A stretch of DNA of 10,000 bases from Magnetospirillum sp. (GCA_020217035.1 JAIWOG010000272.1:1-10000); one strand, 5' to 3'; counted from the stretch's first letter, positions 1 through 8,800 are shown. Program-made: numbers and translations. The notes: generated by a model from the sequence alone, not told the origin.

Positions 1-2432
1 GCCTCGGCGGTGGCCGGCGGGGCGCTGGCCGGCGGGGCGCTTGCTGGTGGGGCGCTGGCTGGTGGGGCGCTGGCCGGAGACTGGCCGCCGCGCAAGGCGC
101 GGGCCTCGACCAGACAATGGCTCCAGCGCGACAGAATGGCGGCCAGGCGGCGGCGGTCGATGGGTTTGGCCAGGAAGTCGTCCATGCCGGCCGCCAGGCA
201 AGCCTGGCGGTCGCTTTCCATGGCGTTGGCGGTCATGGCGATGATGGCGACTTGCGCCTTCGGCCCCGCCAGTTCCCGAATGGCGCGGGTGGCCGCCAGG
301 CCGTCGACCACCGGCATCTGCATGTCCATCAAGATCAGGTCGTAATCGCCGTGGCGCACCAGTTCCAACGCTTCTGCGCCATTGTCGGCGACATCGGCGC
401 GGTGCCCCAGCTTGGCCAGCAACCCCACCGCCACCTGCTGGTTGACGGAATTGTCCTCGGCCACCAGCACCCGCAGCGGCGGACCTTGCCGAGGCTCGTC
501 CTCGACCGCCACCAAGGCGGGCTCGGCCGCGCCGTCGCCCCGCCCCAGCAAGGATTTCAGCACCGCCAGCAGCGAGCTTTGCCGGGCGGGTTTCATCATC
601 ACCGCGTCGATCCCCAAACCCCGCGCCACAGCTTCGACATCCGCCGAATGGGCCGACGACGCCAGCAGGATGGGCAGGGCGGCGAAGCCGGGATCGGCCC
701 GCAACAGCGCCGCCATGTCCAGCCCGGTGACCCCCGGCATCAAATGGTCCAGCACCAGAAGCTGGAACGGAGGACGGGCGGCCTTCAACGCCGCGAACCC
801 CGCCTCGGCGTCGGCGGCGCACTCGACGTCGGCGCCCCAGACCTGGAACTGGCGCTGGAAAATCTCGGCGTTGACCGGATTGTCGTCGACCACCAGGATC
901 CGCGCCCCCTGCAACGGCCGCAGGGATCCCATGGGGGCGGCGGGCAAGGCGGAACGGATCATCGGCACCCGGAACCAGAACGTGCTGCCCTGCCCCTCGG
1001 TGCTGTCGAAGCCGATCCCGCCCCCCATCAGGGTGACGATGCGTTTGCAGATGGCCAAGCCCAGCCCCGAACCGCCGAACCGCCGGGCGGTCGAGGATTC
1101 GGCCTGGACGAAGGTGCCGAACAGCTTGGCCTGGGCGGCTTTGGGAATGCCGATACCGGTGTCCGAGACGTTGATCCGCAGCCAAGCCTTGTCGCCATCG
1201 TCGTCCTCGACCGCCACCTCGATGGCGATGCCGCCCTTTTCGGTGAACTTGACGGCGTTGCCGGCCAGGTTCAGCAGGACTTGGCGGATGCGACCGGCGT
1301 CGGCCTTGAACACCCCTTCCGCCTCGGGGGGGATGAAGCACGACAAATCCACGTCCTTGTCGCGCAAGCGCGGCCCCAGGATGTCGATCACGCCTTCGAC
1401 CAAGGGGGCGATCTCGAACGAACTTTCCTCGAATTCCAGCCGTCCGGCCTCCATCTTCGAGAAGTCCAAGATGTCGTTGATGACGGTCAGCAGACTTTCC
1501 GCCGACGCCCTGACGGTGTTGGCGAAATGGCGCTGGTCGGTGGAAAGATTGGTGTCCAGCAACAGCGAGGTCATGCCGATGATGCCGTTCATCGGCGTCC
1601 TGATCTCGTGGCTCATGGTGGCCAGGAACTCTGACTTGGCTTGGTTGGCGGCCTCGGCGGCGGTCTTGGCGCCCTCCAGGTCCTCCACCATGCGGCTTAA
1701 CAGCCTGGATCCGGACAGGATCTGCCGCGCCACCAACACCCCCAAGGCCAGCACCGCCAGAACGGTGGAGACCGCCAACGCCCCGCCCATGATCACGTAA
1801 TCACGTTTGCGGGTGGCGATCTGCTGCTCCAAATCCTTCCGCCTTTGGTCGGCACGCAGGAACAGGCGGCCGCTTTGCTTGCGCAGCAGGACGGTCAGCG
1901 CGGAAAACTCGCTCAGTTGGGATTGCAGTTCCTCGTGGCGGTGAACGTCTTCCGCCTCGCCCTGGCCGCTCATGTGAAGCCGCACCAGGGCGTTCAGTTT
2001 GTTGATGCGCAGATCAAGGTCGAACAGCCGCGCCCGCATGGCGGCGATGTCGGGGCGAAAATCGTGGTCGGCGCCGCCGGGGGTGAAGGCGTGGGTGCGG
2101 GAAAACTCGGCTTGCCCGCCCAAGCCCAGCACCATCACCTCCTGGACGACGCCGCCGGATTCCAAAACCTCCAATCCGTGGCCCAGGTCCAGGACATGGG
2201 CCTTGGCCTCGTCCCGCATGCGTTCCAGCCCCATCTGGCTTTGCGCCGCCGCCATGCGGTAGACGGCTGCCTCCATGCCGGCGACGTCCTGCAACAGCAC
2301 GCCGACGATGTCGAGTCGCGCGGTTTCGTTGTCGGTGGAGCGTTCGGCTTCATCGATCAGATGGGCGAACAACAGGTAAAGCCCGACCAGCGCCAGGAAA
2401 CCCAGCAGGAACGACGCCAGCAACAGGCCCAT
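1..2432 (-). CDS. Hybrid sensor histidine kinase with two receiver domains (C-terminus cut off by window edge)
   Basis: Membrane-bound hybrid kinase: it would autophosphorylate on His and relay phosphate to its own receiver domains. The frame is open from 2432 to position 1, at least 810 residues. In order, numbered from the ATG at 2432: TM1 (about 2-22); a mostly helical sensor region with no recognised domain (about 23-210), presumably periplasmic; TM2 (about 213-235, with M215); a HisKA domain with the H-box [11 protein letters not shown] and phospho-acceptor H275; an HATPase with the N-box around N392, DTGIGIP starting at D424 and [11 protein letters not shown]1 (phospho-Asp D562 in VLDHLMP); REC2 (D703 in ILMDMQMP). 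It ends in a repetitive Ala/Pro linker, after which an HPt domain would be usual but is outside the window. An in-frame TTG at 2483 with GGGGG seven bases upstream would add 17 residues including a basic stretch before TM1, and would overlap the upstream gene; this start is a real alternative. Ligand and output are unknown. Confidence 0.93.
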   Translation of the reverse strand, partial: MGLLLASFLLGFLALVGLYLLFAHLIDEAERSTDNETARLDIVGVLLQDVAGMEAAVYRMAAAQSQMGLERMRDEAKAHVLDLGHGLEVLESGGVVQEVMVLGLGGQAEFSRTHAFTPGGADHDFRPDIAAMRARLFDLDLRINKLNALVRLHMSGQGEAEDVHRHEELQSQLSEFSALTVLLRKQSGRLFLRADQRRKDLEQQIATRKRDYVIMGGALAVSTVLAVLALGVLVARQILSGSRLLSRMVEDLEGAKTAAEAANQAKSEFLATMSHEIRTPMNGIIGMTSLLLDTNLSTDQRHFANTVRASAESLLTVINDILDFSKMEAGRLEFEESSFEIAPLVEGVIDILGPRLRDKDVDLSCFIPPEAEGVFKADAGRIRQVLLNLAGNAVKFTEKGGIAIEVAVEDDDGDKAWLRINVSDTGIGIPKAAQAKLFGTFVQAESSTARRFGGSGLGLAICKRIVTLMGGGIGFDSTEGQGSTFWFRVPMIRSALPAAPMGSLRPLQGARILVVDDNPVNAEIFQRQFQVWGADVECAADAEAGFAALKAARPPFQLLVLDHLMPGVTGLDMAALLRADPGFAALPILLASSAHSADVEAVARGLGIDAVMMKPARQSSLLAVLKSLLGRGDGAAEPALVAVEDEPRQGPPLRVLVAEDNSVNQQVAVGLLAKLGHRADVADNGAEALELVRHGDYDLILMDMQMPVVDGLAATRAIRELAGPKAQVAIIAMTANAMESDRQACLAAGMDDFLAKPIDRRRLAAILSRWSHCLVEARALRGGQSPASAPPASAPPASAPPASAPPATAE
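11..70 (-). repeat. 15-bp tandem repeat encoding an APPAS-type linker
   Basis: Four consecutive 15-bp units (11-25, 26-40, 41-55, 56-70) with a partial fifth. The first two are identical, and the other two differ at two or three positions. On the minus strand they encode repeated Ala-Pro-Pro-Ala-Ser in the kinase, directly after REC2. This is a flexible low-complexity linker, and its copy number is likely to vary between strains. Confidence 0.85.
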
Positions 2433-2473
2433 GCGGGCCAGGGGTTGCAGCCCCCGGGGACGGTGACCGGAAT

Positions 2474-2761
2474 CTACTTGCAAATGCTGACCCCCGACCG
2501 GGGATCGGTGTGGCAGAACAGCTTGTCCTTGCCGACCTTGCCGATGGTGTTGCCCTTGCCGTCGTTGTGCAGGATCACCTTGTCCTTGCCCATCTTGCCC
2601 ACCATCCCGGTAGGGGTCTGCTTCAGCACCGAGGTTTCGGCCCCGTCCTTGATGACGGTGGTGCCCGATCCCGGCGGCGAGACCACGACCAAAGGTTTGT
2701 CGTCGGCCAGGGCGGCAACCGGAAGCAGCAGAACAACGGCGAGCAAGGCCAGCGAACGCAT
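2474..2761 (-). CDS. Small exported protein of unknown function with internal GKxGKDK duplication
   Basis: 95 residues, not recognised as a named family. The N-terminus is a clear Sec signal peptide: MRS, a hydrophobic run of Leu, Ala and Val, then an ALA|DD cleavage site near residue 19-20. The mature protein of about 76 residues is rich in Gly, Lys and Asp. It contains a duplicated motif, [13 protein letters not shown] at 55-67 and [13 protein letters not shown] at 74-86. It has two cysteines (C83, C94), which could form a disulfide in the periplasm. The start is supported by AGGGAG eight bases upstream. It lies directly upstream of the hybrid kinase on the same strand, 41 nt from the kinase ATG or overlapping its alternative TTG start, so the two are probably one transcript. 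A sensory partnership is possible but is inference only. Confidence 0.82.
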   Translation of the reverse strand: MRSLALLAVVLLLPVAALADDKPLVVVSPPGSGTTVIKDGAETSVLKQTPTGMVGKMGKDKVILHNDGKGNTIGKVGKDKLFCHTDPRSGVSICK

Positions 2762-2769
2762 GTCGCGAA

Positions 2770-2775
2770 CTCCCT
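2770..2775 (-). promoter_or_regulatory. Ribosome binding site of the small exported protein
   Basis: AGGGAG on the minus strand, eight bases before the ATG at 2761. It is a good Shine-Dalgarno match and fixes the start just ahead of the signal peptide. The rest of the 92-bp divergent intergenic region (2762-2853) shows no clear sigma-70 pair for this gene. Confidence 0.7.
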
Positions 2776-2841
2776 AACAAGGTGTCGGCCATTCAAGCAT
2801 TGGCGGCGTGAAAAGTCCATGCGGACGCTCTTTGTTCCGCC

Positions 2842-2847
2842 TATACT
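2842..2847 (+). promoter_or_regulatory. Possible -10 box giving a leaderless helicase mRNA
   Basis: TATACT matches the sigma-70 -10 consensus at five of six positions. It ends six bases before the helicase ATG at 2854, so transcription would begin at or next to the A of the start codon. There is no Shine-Dalgarno sequence before that ATG, which fits leaderless translation. No good -35 box is visible about 17 bp upstream, so this remains weak. Confidence 0.3.
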
Positions 2848-2853
2848 CCGCCC

Positions 2854-5649
2854 ATGTCCGCGCCACCCGCCCCCTCCCGCATCCTGCTGCCCCACGCCCC
2901 CGCCTTGGTGGTGGCGTTGCGCGGCGCCGTGCTGCTGGACACCGACGGCGAGTTCCATCACCTGGACCTGCCCGAGGCCGCCCGCCGCGCCAAGGCCGAA
3001 TGCCCGCTGGTCTGCCATGCGCCAGCCACCGCCGCCCGCCTGGGGTTGGACGACTTCGCCAGCCTGGATTTGCTGGAACTGTTCGCCTTCGTCCGCCCCG
3101 CCCGCTTCTGCCTGCCCACCGTGCGCGGCTTGGCCGAGGCTTTGGGGCTGGTCCGCCCCGCCGACCTGGAAGACCAGGCGGAAGCCCTGATCCGTTGCAC
3201 CCGGGCGCTGTTGCAGGAACTGGCGGAACGCACCCAAGCTGACACCGCCGCCCGCGCTTCCGACACCAGATCCGCGGCCTGGGCCATGGCGCGGGCCGGC
3301 TGGGGCTGGGGCAACGCCGTGCTGGCCGCCTTGGGAGTGACCGGCGACAACGCCCGCGGTTCGGGGCTGCGGGTCTGGGAGCGCCTGCCCGAATGGTCGG
3401 AACACTCGCCCGAACCGCCCAGCGGCAGCCTTCCCGTGGACCCCGCCGAGGCCCGCCAACGCCTGGACCGCCTGCTGGGCAGCGATTCAGAACAACGCCC
3501 GGCCCAGGCCGATTACGCGTCGGCCGCCGCCGCCGCCTTCCAGCCGCGCCAGATGGAGGGCGAACCGCATCTGGTGCTGGCCGAGGCCGGCACCGGCACC
3601 GGCAAGACCTTGGGCTACATCGCCCCGGCATCCGTCTGGGCGGAAAAGAACGGGGCGCCGGTCTGGCTGTCCACCTATACCCGCAACCTTCAGCGCCAGT
3701 TGGACACCGAACTGGACCGGCTTTACCCCGATCCCGGCACCAAATCGCGCAAGGTGGTGGTGCGCAAGGGGCGCGAGAATTACCTGTGCCTGCTGAACCT
3801 GGAAGAACAGGTGTCGCGCAACCGGGTGCAAGAGGCGGTGGCGTCCGGCCTGATGGCCCGGTGGGCGCTGGCGACGCGCGACGGCGACATGGTGGGCGGC
3901 GACTTCCCCGCCTGGCTGGGCGACCTGCTGGGCCGCGCCCGCACCCTGGGACTGGCCGACCGCCGGGGCGAGTGCATCTTTTCCGCCTGCCCGCATTATT
4001 CCAAATGCTTCATCGAACGCGCGGTACGCAAGGCACGCCGCGCCGACATCGTCATCGCCAACCACGCTTTGGTGATGGTGCAAGCCGCCATGGGCGGGCT
4101 GGATGACGGCGCCACCCCCACCCGCTATGTGTTCGACGAGGGCCATCACGTCTTCGACGCCGCCGATGGCGCCTTTTCCGCCCATCTGTCGGGACTGGAA
4201 GGTATCGAGGTGCGGCGCTGGCTGCTGGGGGCCGAGGAACAGGGCACAAGATCCCGCGCCCGCGGCCTGAAGCGCCGGGCCGAGGACCTGTTGGGACTGG
4301 CGGCCGAGGCACCGGCCGCCCTGGATGCCGCCTTGGCCGGCGCCCACGCCCTGCCGGCCACCGGCTGGCAGAACCGCTTGGCCGACGGTGCGCCCTTGAA
4401 CGCCGCCGAGCGCTTCCTGGCCCTGGTGCGCCAACAGGTTTATGCCCGCACCCAAGGCGCCGATTCGCCCTATAGCCTGGAAACCGAATGCCAGCCGCCG
4501 GTGGACGGCCTGCTGGAAGCCGCCGGCGAACTGGCCCACGCCCTGGGCAAGCTGGGCGCCCCCTTGCAGACCCTGGCCCGGGTGCTGGCGCAAGCGCTCG
4601 ATGACGAATCAGCCGAGTTGGAAACCGCCACGCGGTCGCGCATCGAGGGATTGGTGCGCTCCATCGAACGCCGGGCGCTTTTGCCCATCGCCGGCTGGAA
4701 AAGCATGCTGGAGGAGTTGATCGAAAGCGCCCCCAAACCCTTACGCCCGGAAAGCGGGGCTGGCGGGGCGGCCGCTTTCGGGGCGGACAAATACGTCGAT
4801 TGGTTTTCCGTCGAACGCATCGAGGGCCGGGATTTCGACGTCGGCATGCACCGCCACTGGATCGACCCCACCCTGCCCTTCGCCAAAACCGTGGCCGAGC
4901 CGGCCCATGGTTTGCTGATCACCTCGGCCACCCTGCGCGACGGCGAGTCCGACATGGGCTGGTCCGCCGCCGAACGGCGCAGCGGCGCCGTGCATTTGCC
5001 CACCCCACCCATCCGCGCCGCCATGGCCTCGCCCTTCGACTATCCGGCGCAAACCAGGGTTCTGGTGGTGTCCGACGTGCGCAAGGACGATCTGAATCAG
5101 GTGGCGGCGGCGTACCGCGAATTGTTCCTGGCGGCCGCCGGCGGCGGGCTGGGCCTGTTCACCGCCATCTCGCGGCTGAAGGCGGTGCACAAGCGCATCG
5201 CCGAGGCCATGGACCACGCCAACCTGCCGCTTTACGCCCAGCACGTGGACAATCTGGACACCGGCACCCTGGTGGACATCTTCCGCGCCGAGGAGGAATC
5301 CTGCCTGCTGGGTACCGACGCGGTCAGGGACGGCGTCGACGTGCCGGGCCGGTCGTTGCGGCTGATCGTCTTCGACCGGGTGCCGTGGCCGCGCCCCGAC
5401 ATCCTGCACAAGCACCGCCGCGCCGCTTTCGGCGGCAAGTCCTATGACGACATGCTGGCGCGTCTGCGACTGAAACAAGCCTTCGGCCGCTTGGTGCGCC
5501 GGGCCGGCGACCACGGTGTGTTCGTACTGCTGGACCCGATGATGCCGTCGCGCCTGCATTCCGCCTTTCCCCGTGGGGTGGCGGTGCAAAAGGTCGGCTT
5601 GGCCGAGGCGGTGGCGATGACGCGGGACTTCCTGAAGGACGTTCCCTAA
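2854..5649 (+). CDS. DinG/XPD-family ATP-dependent DNA helicase with iron-sulfur cluster
   Basis: Superfamily 2 helicase, 931 residues. The family unwinds DNA 5' to 3' using ATP and serves in repair or in removing R-loops and stalled replication intermediates. Visible motifs: Walker A AEAGTGTGKT (243-252), four cysteines placed as in the XPD/DinG 4Fe-4S domain (C312, C374, C379, C385), ANHALVM after the cluster, the Walker B variant DEGH (428-431), TSATL motif III (690-694), and motif VI QAFGRLVRR (Q875, G878, R879, R882). The first 230 residues look like a decayed DEDD exonuclease fold: LLDTDGEF near the start, then LVCHAPATAARL and LDLLELFAF, which sit where LVAHNAxFD and DTLELAR occur in DinG-type exonucleases; the catalytic acids are mostly missing. 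It is longer than E. coli DinG (about 716 aa), mainly because of this N-terminus. It stands alone, and I see no link to the cas genes beyond adjacency. Confidence 0.92.
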   Translation: MSAPPAPSRILLPHAPALVVALRGAVLLDTDGEFHHLDLPEAARRAKAECPLVCHAPATAARLGLDDFASLDLLELFAFVRPARFCLPTVRGLAEALGLVRPADLEDQAEALIRCTRALLQELAERTQADTAARASDTRSAAWAMARAGWGWGNAVLAALGVTGDNARGSGLRVWERLPEWSEHSPEPPSGSLPVDPAEARQRLDRLLGSDSEQRPAQADYASAAAAAFQPRQMEGEPHLVLAEAGTGTGKTLGYIAPASVWAEKNGAPVWLSTYTRNLQRQLDTELDRLYPDPGTKSRKVVVRKGRENYLCLLNLEEQVSRNRVQEAVASGLMARWALATRDGDMVGGDFPAWLGDLLGRARTLGLADRRGECIFSACPHYSKCFIERAVRKARRADIVIANHALVMVQAAMGGLDDGATPTRYVFDEGHHVFDAADGAFSAHLSGLEGIEVRRWLLGAEEQGTRSRARGLKRRAEDLLGLAAEAPAALDAALAGAHALPATGWQNRLADGAPLNAAERFLALVRQQVYARTQGADSPYSLETECQPPVDGLLEAAGELAHALGKLGAPLQTLARVLAQALDDESAELETATRSRIEGLVRSIERRALLPIAGWKSMLEELIESAPKPLRPESGAGGAAAFGADKYVDWFSVERIEGRDFDVGMHRHWIDPTLPFAKTVAEPAHGLLITSATLRDGESDMGWSAAERRSGAVHLPTPPIRAAMASPFDYPAQTRVLVVSDVRKDDLNQVAAAYRELFLAAAGGGLGLFTAISRLKAVHKRIAEAMDHANLPLYAQHVDNLDTGTLVDIFRAEEESCLLGTDAVRDGVDVPGRSLRLIVFDRVPWPRPDILHKHRRAAFGGKSYDDMLARLRLKQAFGRLVRRAGDHGVFVLLDPMMPSRLHSAFPRGVAVQKVGLAEAVAMTRDFLKDVP

Positions 5650-5687
5650 AAAGGAATCCCCCCCACCCGGCAAAGCCGGATGGAGGG
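5648..5687 (-). terminator. Rho-independent terminator for a minus-strand transcript
   Basis: The arms 5687-5675 and 5671-5659 form a 13-bp stem around a UUU loop in minus-strand RNA. Two of the pairs are G-U wobbles, at 5662/5684 and 5666/5680. On the plus strand these same positions are C-A mismatches, leaving only a 5-bp CCGGC/GCCGG core without a following T-run. On the minus strand the stem is followed by GATTCC and then five T (5652-5648), which overlaps the helicase stop codon. The element is therefore directional for minus-strand RNA. Confidence 0.65.
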
Positions 5688-5757
5688 TCAAAGGCACGTC
5701 ATTTCGTGCATCCTGCGATTGGAAAACCAACTTACCGTGGCTTCCCTACCGACTCCC
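5648..5757 (-). ncRNA. Candidate tracrRNA, divergent from cas9
   Basis: A minus-strand terminator at 5687-5648 lies between two plus-strand genes and needs a minus-strand transcript to act on. No minus-strand gene is plausible here. Type II Cas9 requires a tracrRNA, and these are often encoded next to cas9. Upstream of the terminator, in transcript order, are a weak TTGG-TTTT-CCAA hairpin (5730-5719), a GCACG/CGTGC hairpin with a six-base loop (5709-5694), and then the terminator stem, in keeping with the string of hairpins that follows the anti-repeat in known tracrRNAs. The anti-repeat would fall in about 5757-5725. The 5' end is set by a weak promoter guess and may lie further upstream. 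The repeat sequence is outside the window, so pairing cannot be tested here. tracrRNA genes elsewhere in the locus remain possible. Confidence 0.5.
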
Positions 5758-5812
5758 GCAACCAACTTTTCATTTTCCGACGCGTGAGTCAAGATCGACG
5801 CATTCAACTTTT
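5757..5812. repeat. Two near-identical 14-mers 42 bp apart before cas9
   Basis: CGCAACCAACTTTT (5757-5770) and CGCATTCAACTTTT (5799-5812) agree at 12 of 14 positions and are offset by 42 bp, four helical turns. A shorter relative, AACCAACTT, occurs at 5725-5733 and within the first copy at 5760-5768. They could be binding sites for a regulator or the remains of a local duplication. No protein is known to me for this motif. Confidence 0.45.
5764..5792 (-). promoter_or_regulatory. Possible promoter for the minus-strand RNA
   Basis: On the minus strand TTGACT (5792-5787) matches the -35 consensus at five of six positions. At 17-bp spacing the -10 position reads AAAGTT (5769-5764), a poor match. 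It would give a transcript starting near 5757 and about 110 nt long, a normal tracrRNA size. The good -35 and the product length support it; the -10 does not. Confidence 0.28.
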
Positions 5813-5819
5813 GAATGCG
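5799..5819. promoter_or_regulatory. Perfect 9-bp inverted repeat touching the cas9 ribosome binding site
   Basis: CGCATTCAA (5799-5807) and TTGAATGCG (5811-5819) are exact reverse complements around a CTT loop. The right arm includes the first G of the cas9 Shine-Dalgarno GGGGAG. In DNA it could be an operator. In cas9 mRNA it would be a hairpin just before, and partly including, the ribosome binding site. It is too weak in following T bases to be a terminator. Confidence 0.55.
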
Positions 5820-5824
5820 GGGAG
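5819..5824 (+). promoter_or_regulatory. Ribosome binding site of cas9
   Basis: GGGGAG, four bases before the ATG at 5829. This spacing is a little short but acceptable. It selects the 1021-residue start over the longer in-frame opening at 5706. No convincing sigma-70 promoter for cas9 is visible in 5650-5820. Confidence 0.65.
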
Positions 5825-5828
5825 TTCC

Positions 5829-8800
5829 ATGGGCGGCAATCTGTATTTGGGCATCGACCTGGGCATCGGGTCGTGCGGCTGGGCGTTGTGCACCGATACC
5901 GAAATCATCGGCATGGGGACGCGGACCTTCGACGTCCCCGAGACCGACAAGGAACGCACGCCCACCAACCAGTTGCGCCGTCAGGCCCGCGGCATGCGCC
6001 GGATGATCGACCGCCGCCGCCAGCGCATGAACGCCGTCCGCGCCCTGCTGCACCGCCATGGCTTGTTGGACAATGACGGCAAGACCGCCCTGGCCAGCTG
6101 CGCCGACGCACCGTGGCGGGCCCGCGCCGAGGGGCTGGAACGAAAGCTTACGCCCCGCGAACTGGCCTTGGCCTTGGGGCATATGGCCAAGCATCGCGGC
6201 TTCAAGTCCAATTCCAAACGCGACCGGGGCAACGACCCGGAATCCGGCAAGGTGTTGTCCGCCGTCGCCAAGACCCAGGAAAGGCTGGCGCAGTATCGCA
6301 GCGTCGGAGAGTTGTTTTGGAAACACCCCGATTACCAGGACCGCAAGCGTAACCGCGACGGCGATTATCAGCACACGGTCCCCCGTGACGCGCTGATCGC
6401 CGAAACCCGCCTGTTGCTGCGGACGCAACGCCACCTGGGCAACGCGCTGGCCGGTCAGGACTTGGAAGACGCCTTCGTCGATCTGGCCTTCACCCAGCGC
6501 CCGTTGCAGGATTCCTGGGCCATGCTGGGCGACTGTCCCTTCGTGCCGGGCCAGAAACGCGCCGCCAAGCATGCGCCGTCCTTCGAACGCTTCCGCCTGT
6601 TGTCGCGGCTGAACACCCTGCGCGTCGATGGCGAGGCGCTGAACGCCGAGCAAATCCACGCCGCCATGGCCGATTTCGGCCATCAGCAGAAACTGAGCTT
6701 CAAGACCCTGCGCAGCAAGCTGGGTCTGGGCGCCGGCCAACGCTTCGACACCGTCGCCGAGGCCGAGGAAGGCCGCGATGTGGTCGCCCGTTCCGGGGCG
6801 GCGATGACCGGCGCCAACGCCCTTTACAAGGTGCTGGGCGAGGCCGGCTGGCAGTCGCTGCTCAAGACGCCCGCGCTTTTGGACGACATCGCCGCCGTGC
6901 TGACCTTTTGCGAATCCGACGACAGCATTCGCCGTCACCTGGAAGACTTGGGCCTGGACCCGCTGATCCTGGCCGCGCTGATGGATGGCGTCACCAATGG
7001 TTCTTTTGCCAAGTTCAAGGGTGCCGGCCACATCTCGGCCCAGGCGGCACGGGCCATCAACGAACATCTGGCCCAGGCCATGACATATGACCAAGCCTGC
7101 GAAAAACTGGGCTGGAACCATGCCCAGCGCATGGAAGGCGACATCGACGACATCCGCAACCCCATCGCCAAGAAAGCGCTTCTGGAAGGCTGGAAACAGA
7201 TCAAGGCGGTGGTCGAGGCCCATCGCCGCCCCTATGGCCTGCCCACCCACATCCATGTGGAAATGGCCCGCGACATGGGGAAAAGCCTGGAGGAACGCCA
7301 GGAAATCGAACGCGGCATCGACAAGCGTACCAAGCAGCGCGACAAGCTGCGGGCCGAGTTCGAGGAATTGTTCGCCCGCCCGCCGCGCGGCGACGACATG
7401 CTTCGCTTCGAATTGTGGAAGGAACAACGAAACGAAAGCGTCTATTCCGGCAAGCCCATTCTGGCCGAGATGCTGGTGTCGGATCAAAACCTGGTGGAAA
7501 TCGACCACATCCTGCCGTGGAGCCGTTCAGGCGACGATTCGCCGGTCAACAAAACCCTGTGCTTCACCGACGAGAACCGCGAGAAAAAGGGCCGCACGCC
7601 GTTTCAATGGATGCAGGAAGGCGGCCCGGATTGGGATTCCTTCGTCGCCCGCGTCGAAACCAACCCCAATTTCAAGGGCCGCAAGAAGCGCAATTACCTG
7701 CTGCACGATCTGGACAGCCGCAAGGATTTCGTCAGCCGCAACCTGAACGACACCCGTTACGCCTGCCGGTTGCTGTTGAACAAGCTGAAGGCCGAGTTCA
7801 AGGGCATCGACCCGGTCAACATCCGCGCCCGCCCCGGCGCCCTGACCGACCGCCTGCGCCGGGCCTGGGACTTGCAGAACCTGAAAAAGCACGACGACGG
7901 CCAACGCAAGGCCGATGACCGCCACCACGCGGTGGACGCGCTGATCGTGGCACTCACCAGCGAATCCCGTCTGCAACAATTGACCACCTTGTTCCAGCAG
8001 GCGGAAAACCTGGGCCTGTCCACCAATTGGCGCCGCATCCGCCACGTGGCCGAAGTGTTCGCCGAGCACGGCCTGCCGCCCAAGGAACTGGCCGCCCTGC
8101 AACCGCCATGGCCGGAATTCCGCGCCGACACCGAAGCGGCCTTTGACCGCATCACCGTGTCCCGCGCCGAACGCCGCCGGGCACGGGGCAAAGCGCATAA
8201 GGACACCATTCGGCAGGTCGATGAAGTTGATGGCGAGGCCGTCGTCTACGAACGCAAAGCCATCGAGGCATTAGCCGAAAAAGACCTGGAGCGGGTCAAG
8301 GACGCCGAACGCAATCAAAGCGTCGTTGAATCTTTACGCGGCTGGATCAGGGCGGGGAAACCCAAAGGTAGCCTTCCACTTGACCACCAGAACCAACCCA
8401 TCCGCAAGGTTCGCCTGTCCACCGATAAGAAGGCCGACATTCTGGTCCGTGGAGGTGCGGCAAACCGAGGAGAGATGGCCCGTATCGATGTTTTCCGTAA
8501 AGCCAACAAAAGAGGCAAATGGGAATTCTATCTTGTGCCGGTCTATCCACATGAAGTGGCGACCCTTAGCTCACCTCCGATGAGAGCCGTATCACAAACC
8601 GACGAATGGCCAGAAATGAATGAGGGCTATGAATTCATCTGGAGCCTTTACCCGCTGTCATGGGTGCGAGCCGTCAAACCTAATGGTGAAATCACCGAGG
8701 GGTATTTCCGTGGGCTGGATATATCAAACGGCAAAATCAAGATCACGCCTCACCATACCAAAAGCGAGTCGGAGAAAACCCAATTAGGAACGAGGACCTT

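Noticed and set aside
117..1634. Long plus-strand open frames opposite the histidine kinase
   Set aside because: They have low-complexity Arg/Gly/His-rich translations, no domains, and lie opposite a kinase with every expected motif. They are by-products of high GC.
2854..5649. DinG helicase as part of a type IV CRISPR system
   Set aside because: Type IV loci pair DinG with csf genes, none of which are here. The adjacent genes are a complete type II-C set, a likely minus-strand terminator separates the two, and the helicase looks like a chromosomal housekeeping form.
5659..5687. The hairpin after the helicase as the helicase terminator
   Set aside because: On the plus strand two stem positions are C-A mismatches and no T-run follows. 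It may slow plus-strand transcription, but the design fits minus-strand RNA.
5725..5768. Direct repeats AACCAACTT 35 bp apart as the remains of a CRISPR array
   Set aside because: The repeats are only nine bases with one interval, whereas type II repeats are about 36 bp. No array of regular repeats exists anywhere in the window.
5706..5828. Longer cas9 start at 5706, adding 41 residues
   Set aside because: There is no ribosome binding site before it and the extra residues match nothing I know in Cas9. The ATG at 5829 has GGGGAG and places the RuvC-I Asp at residue 10. The extension would also run through the inverted repeat.
5688..7508. A 606-residue minus-strand open frame opposite cas9, crossing the intergenic region
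   Set aside because: The translation shows no motifs and has shadow composition, while the plus strand carries all Cas9 motifs. Its existence does not compete with the noncoding-RNA reading of 5648-5757.
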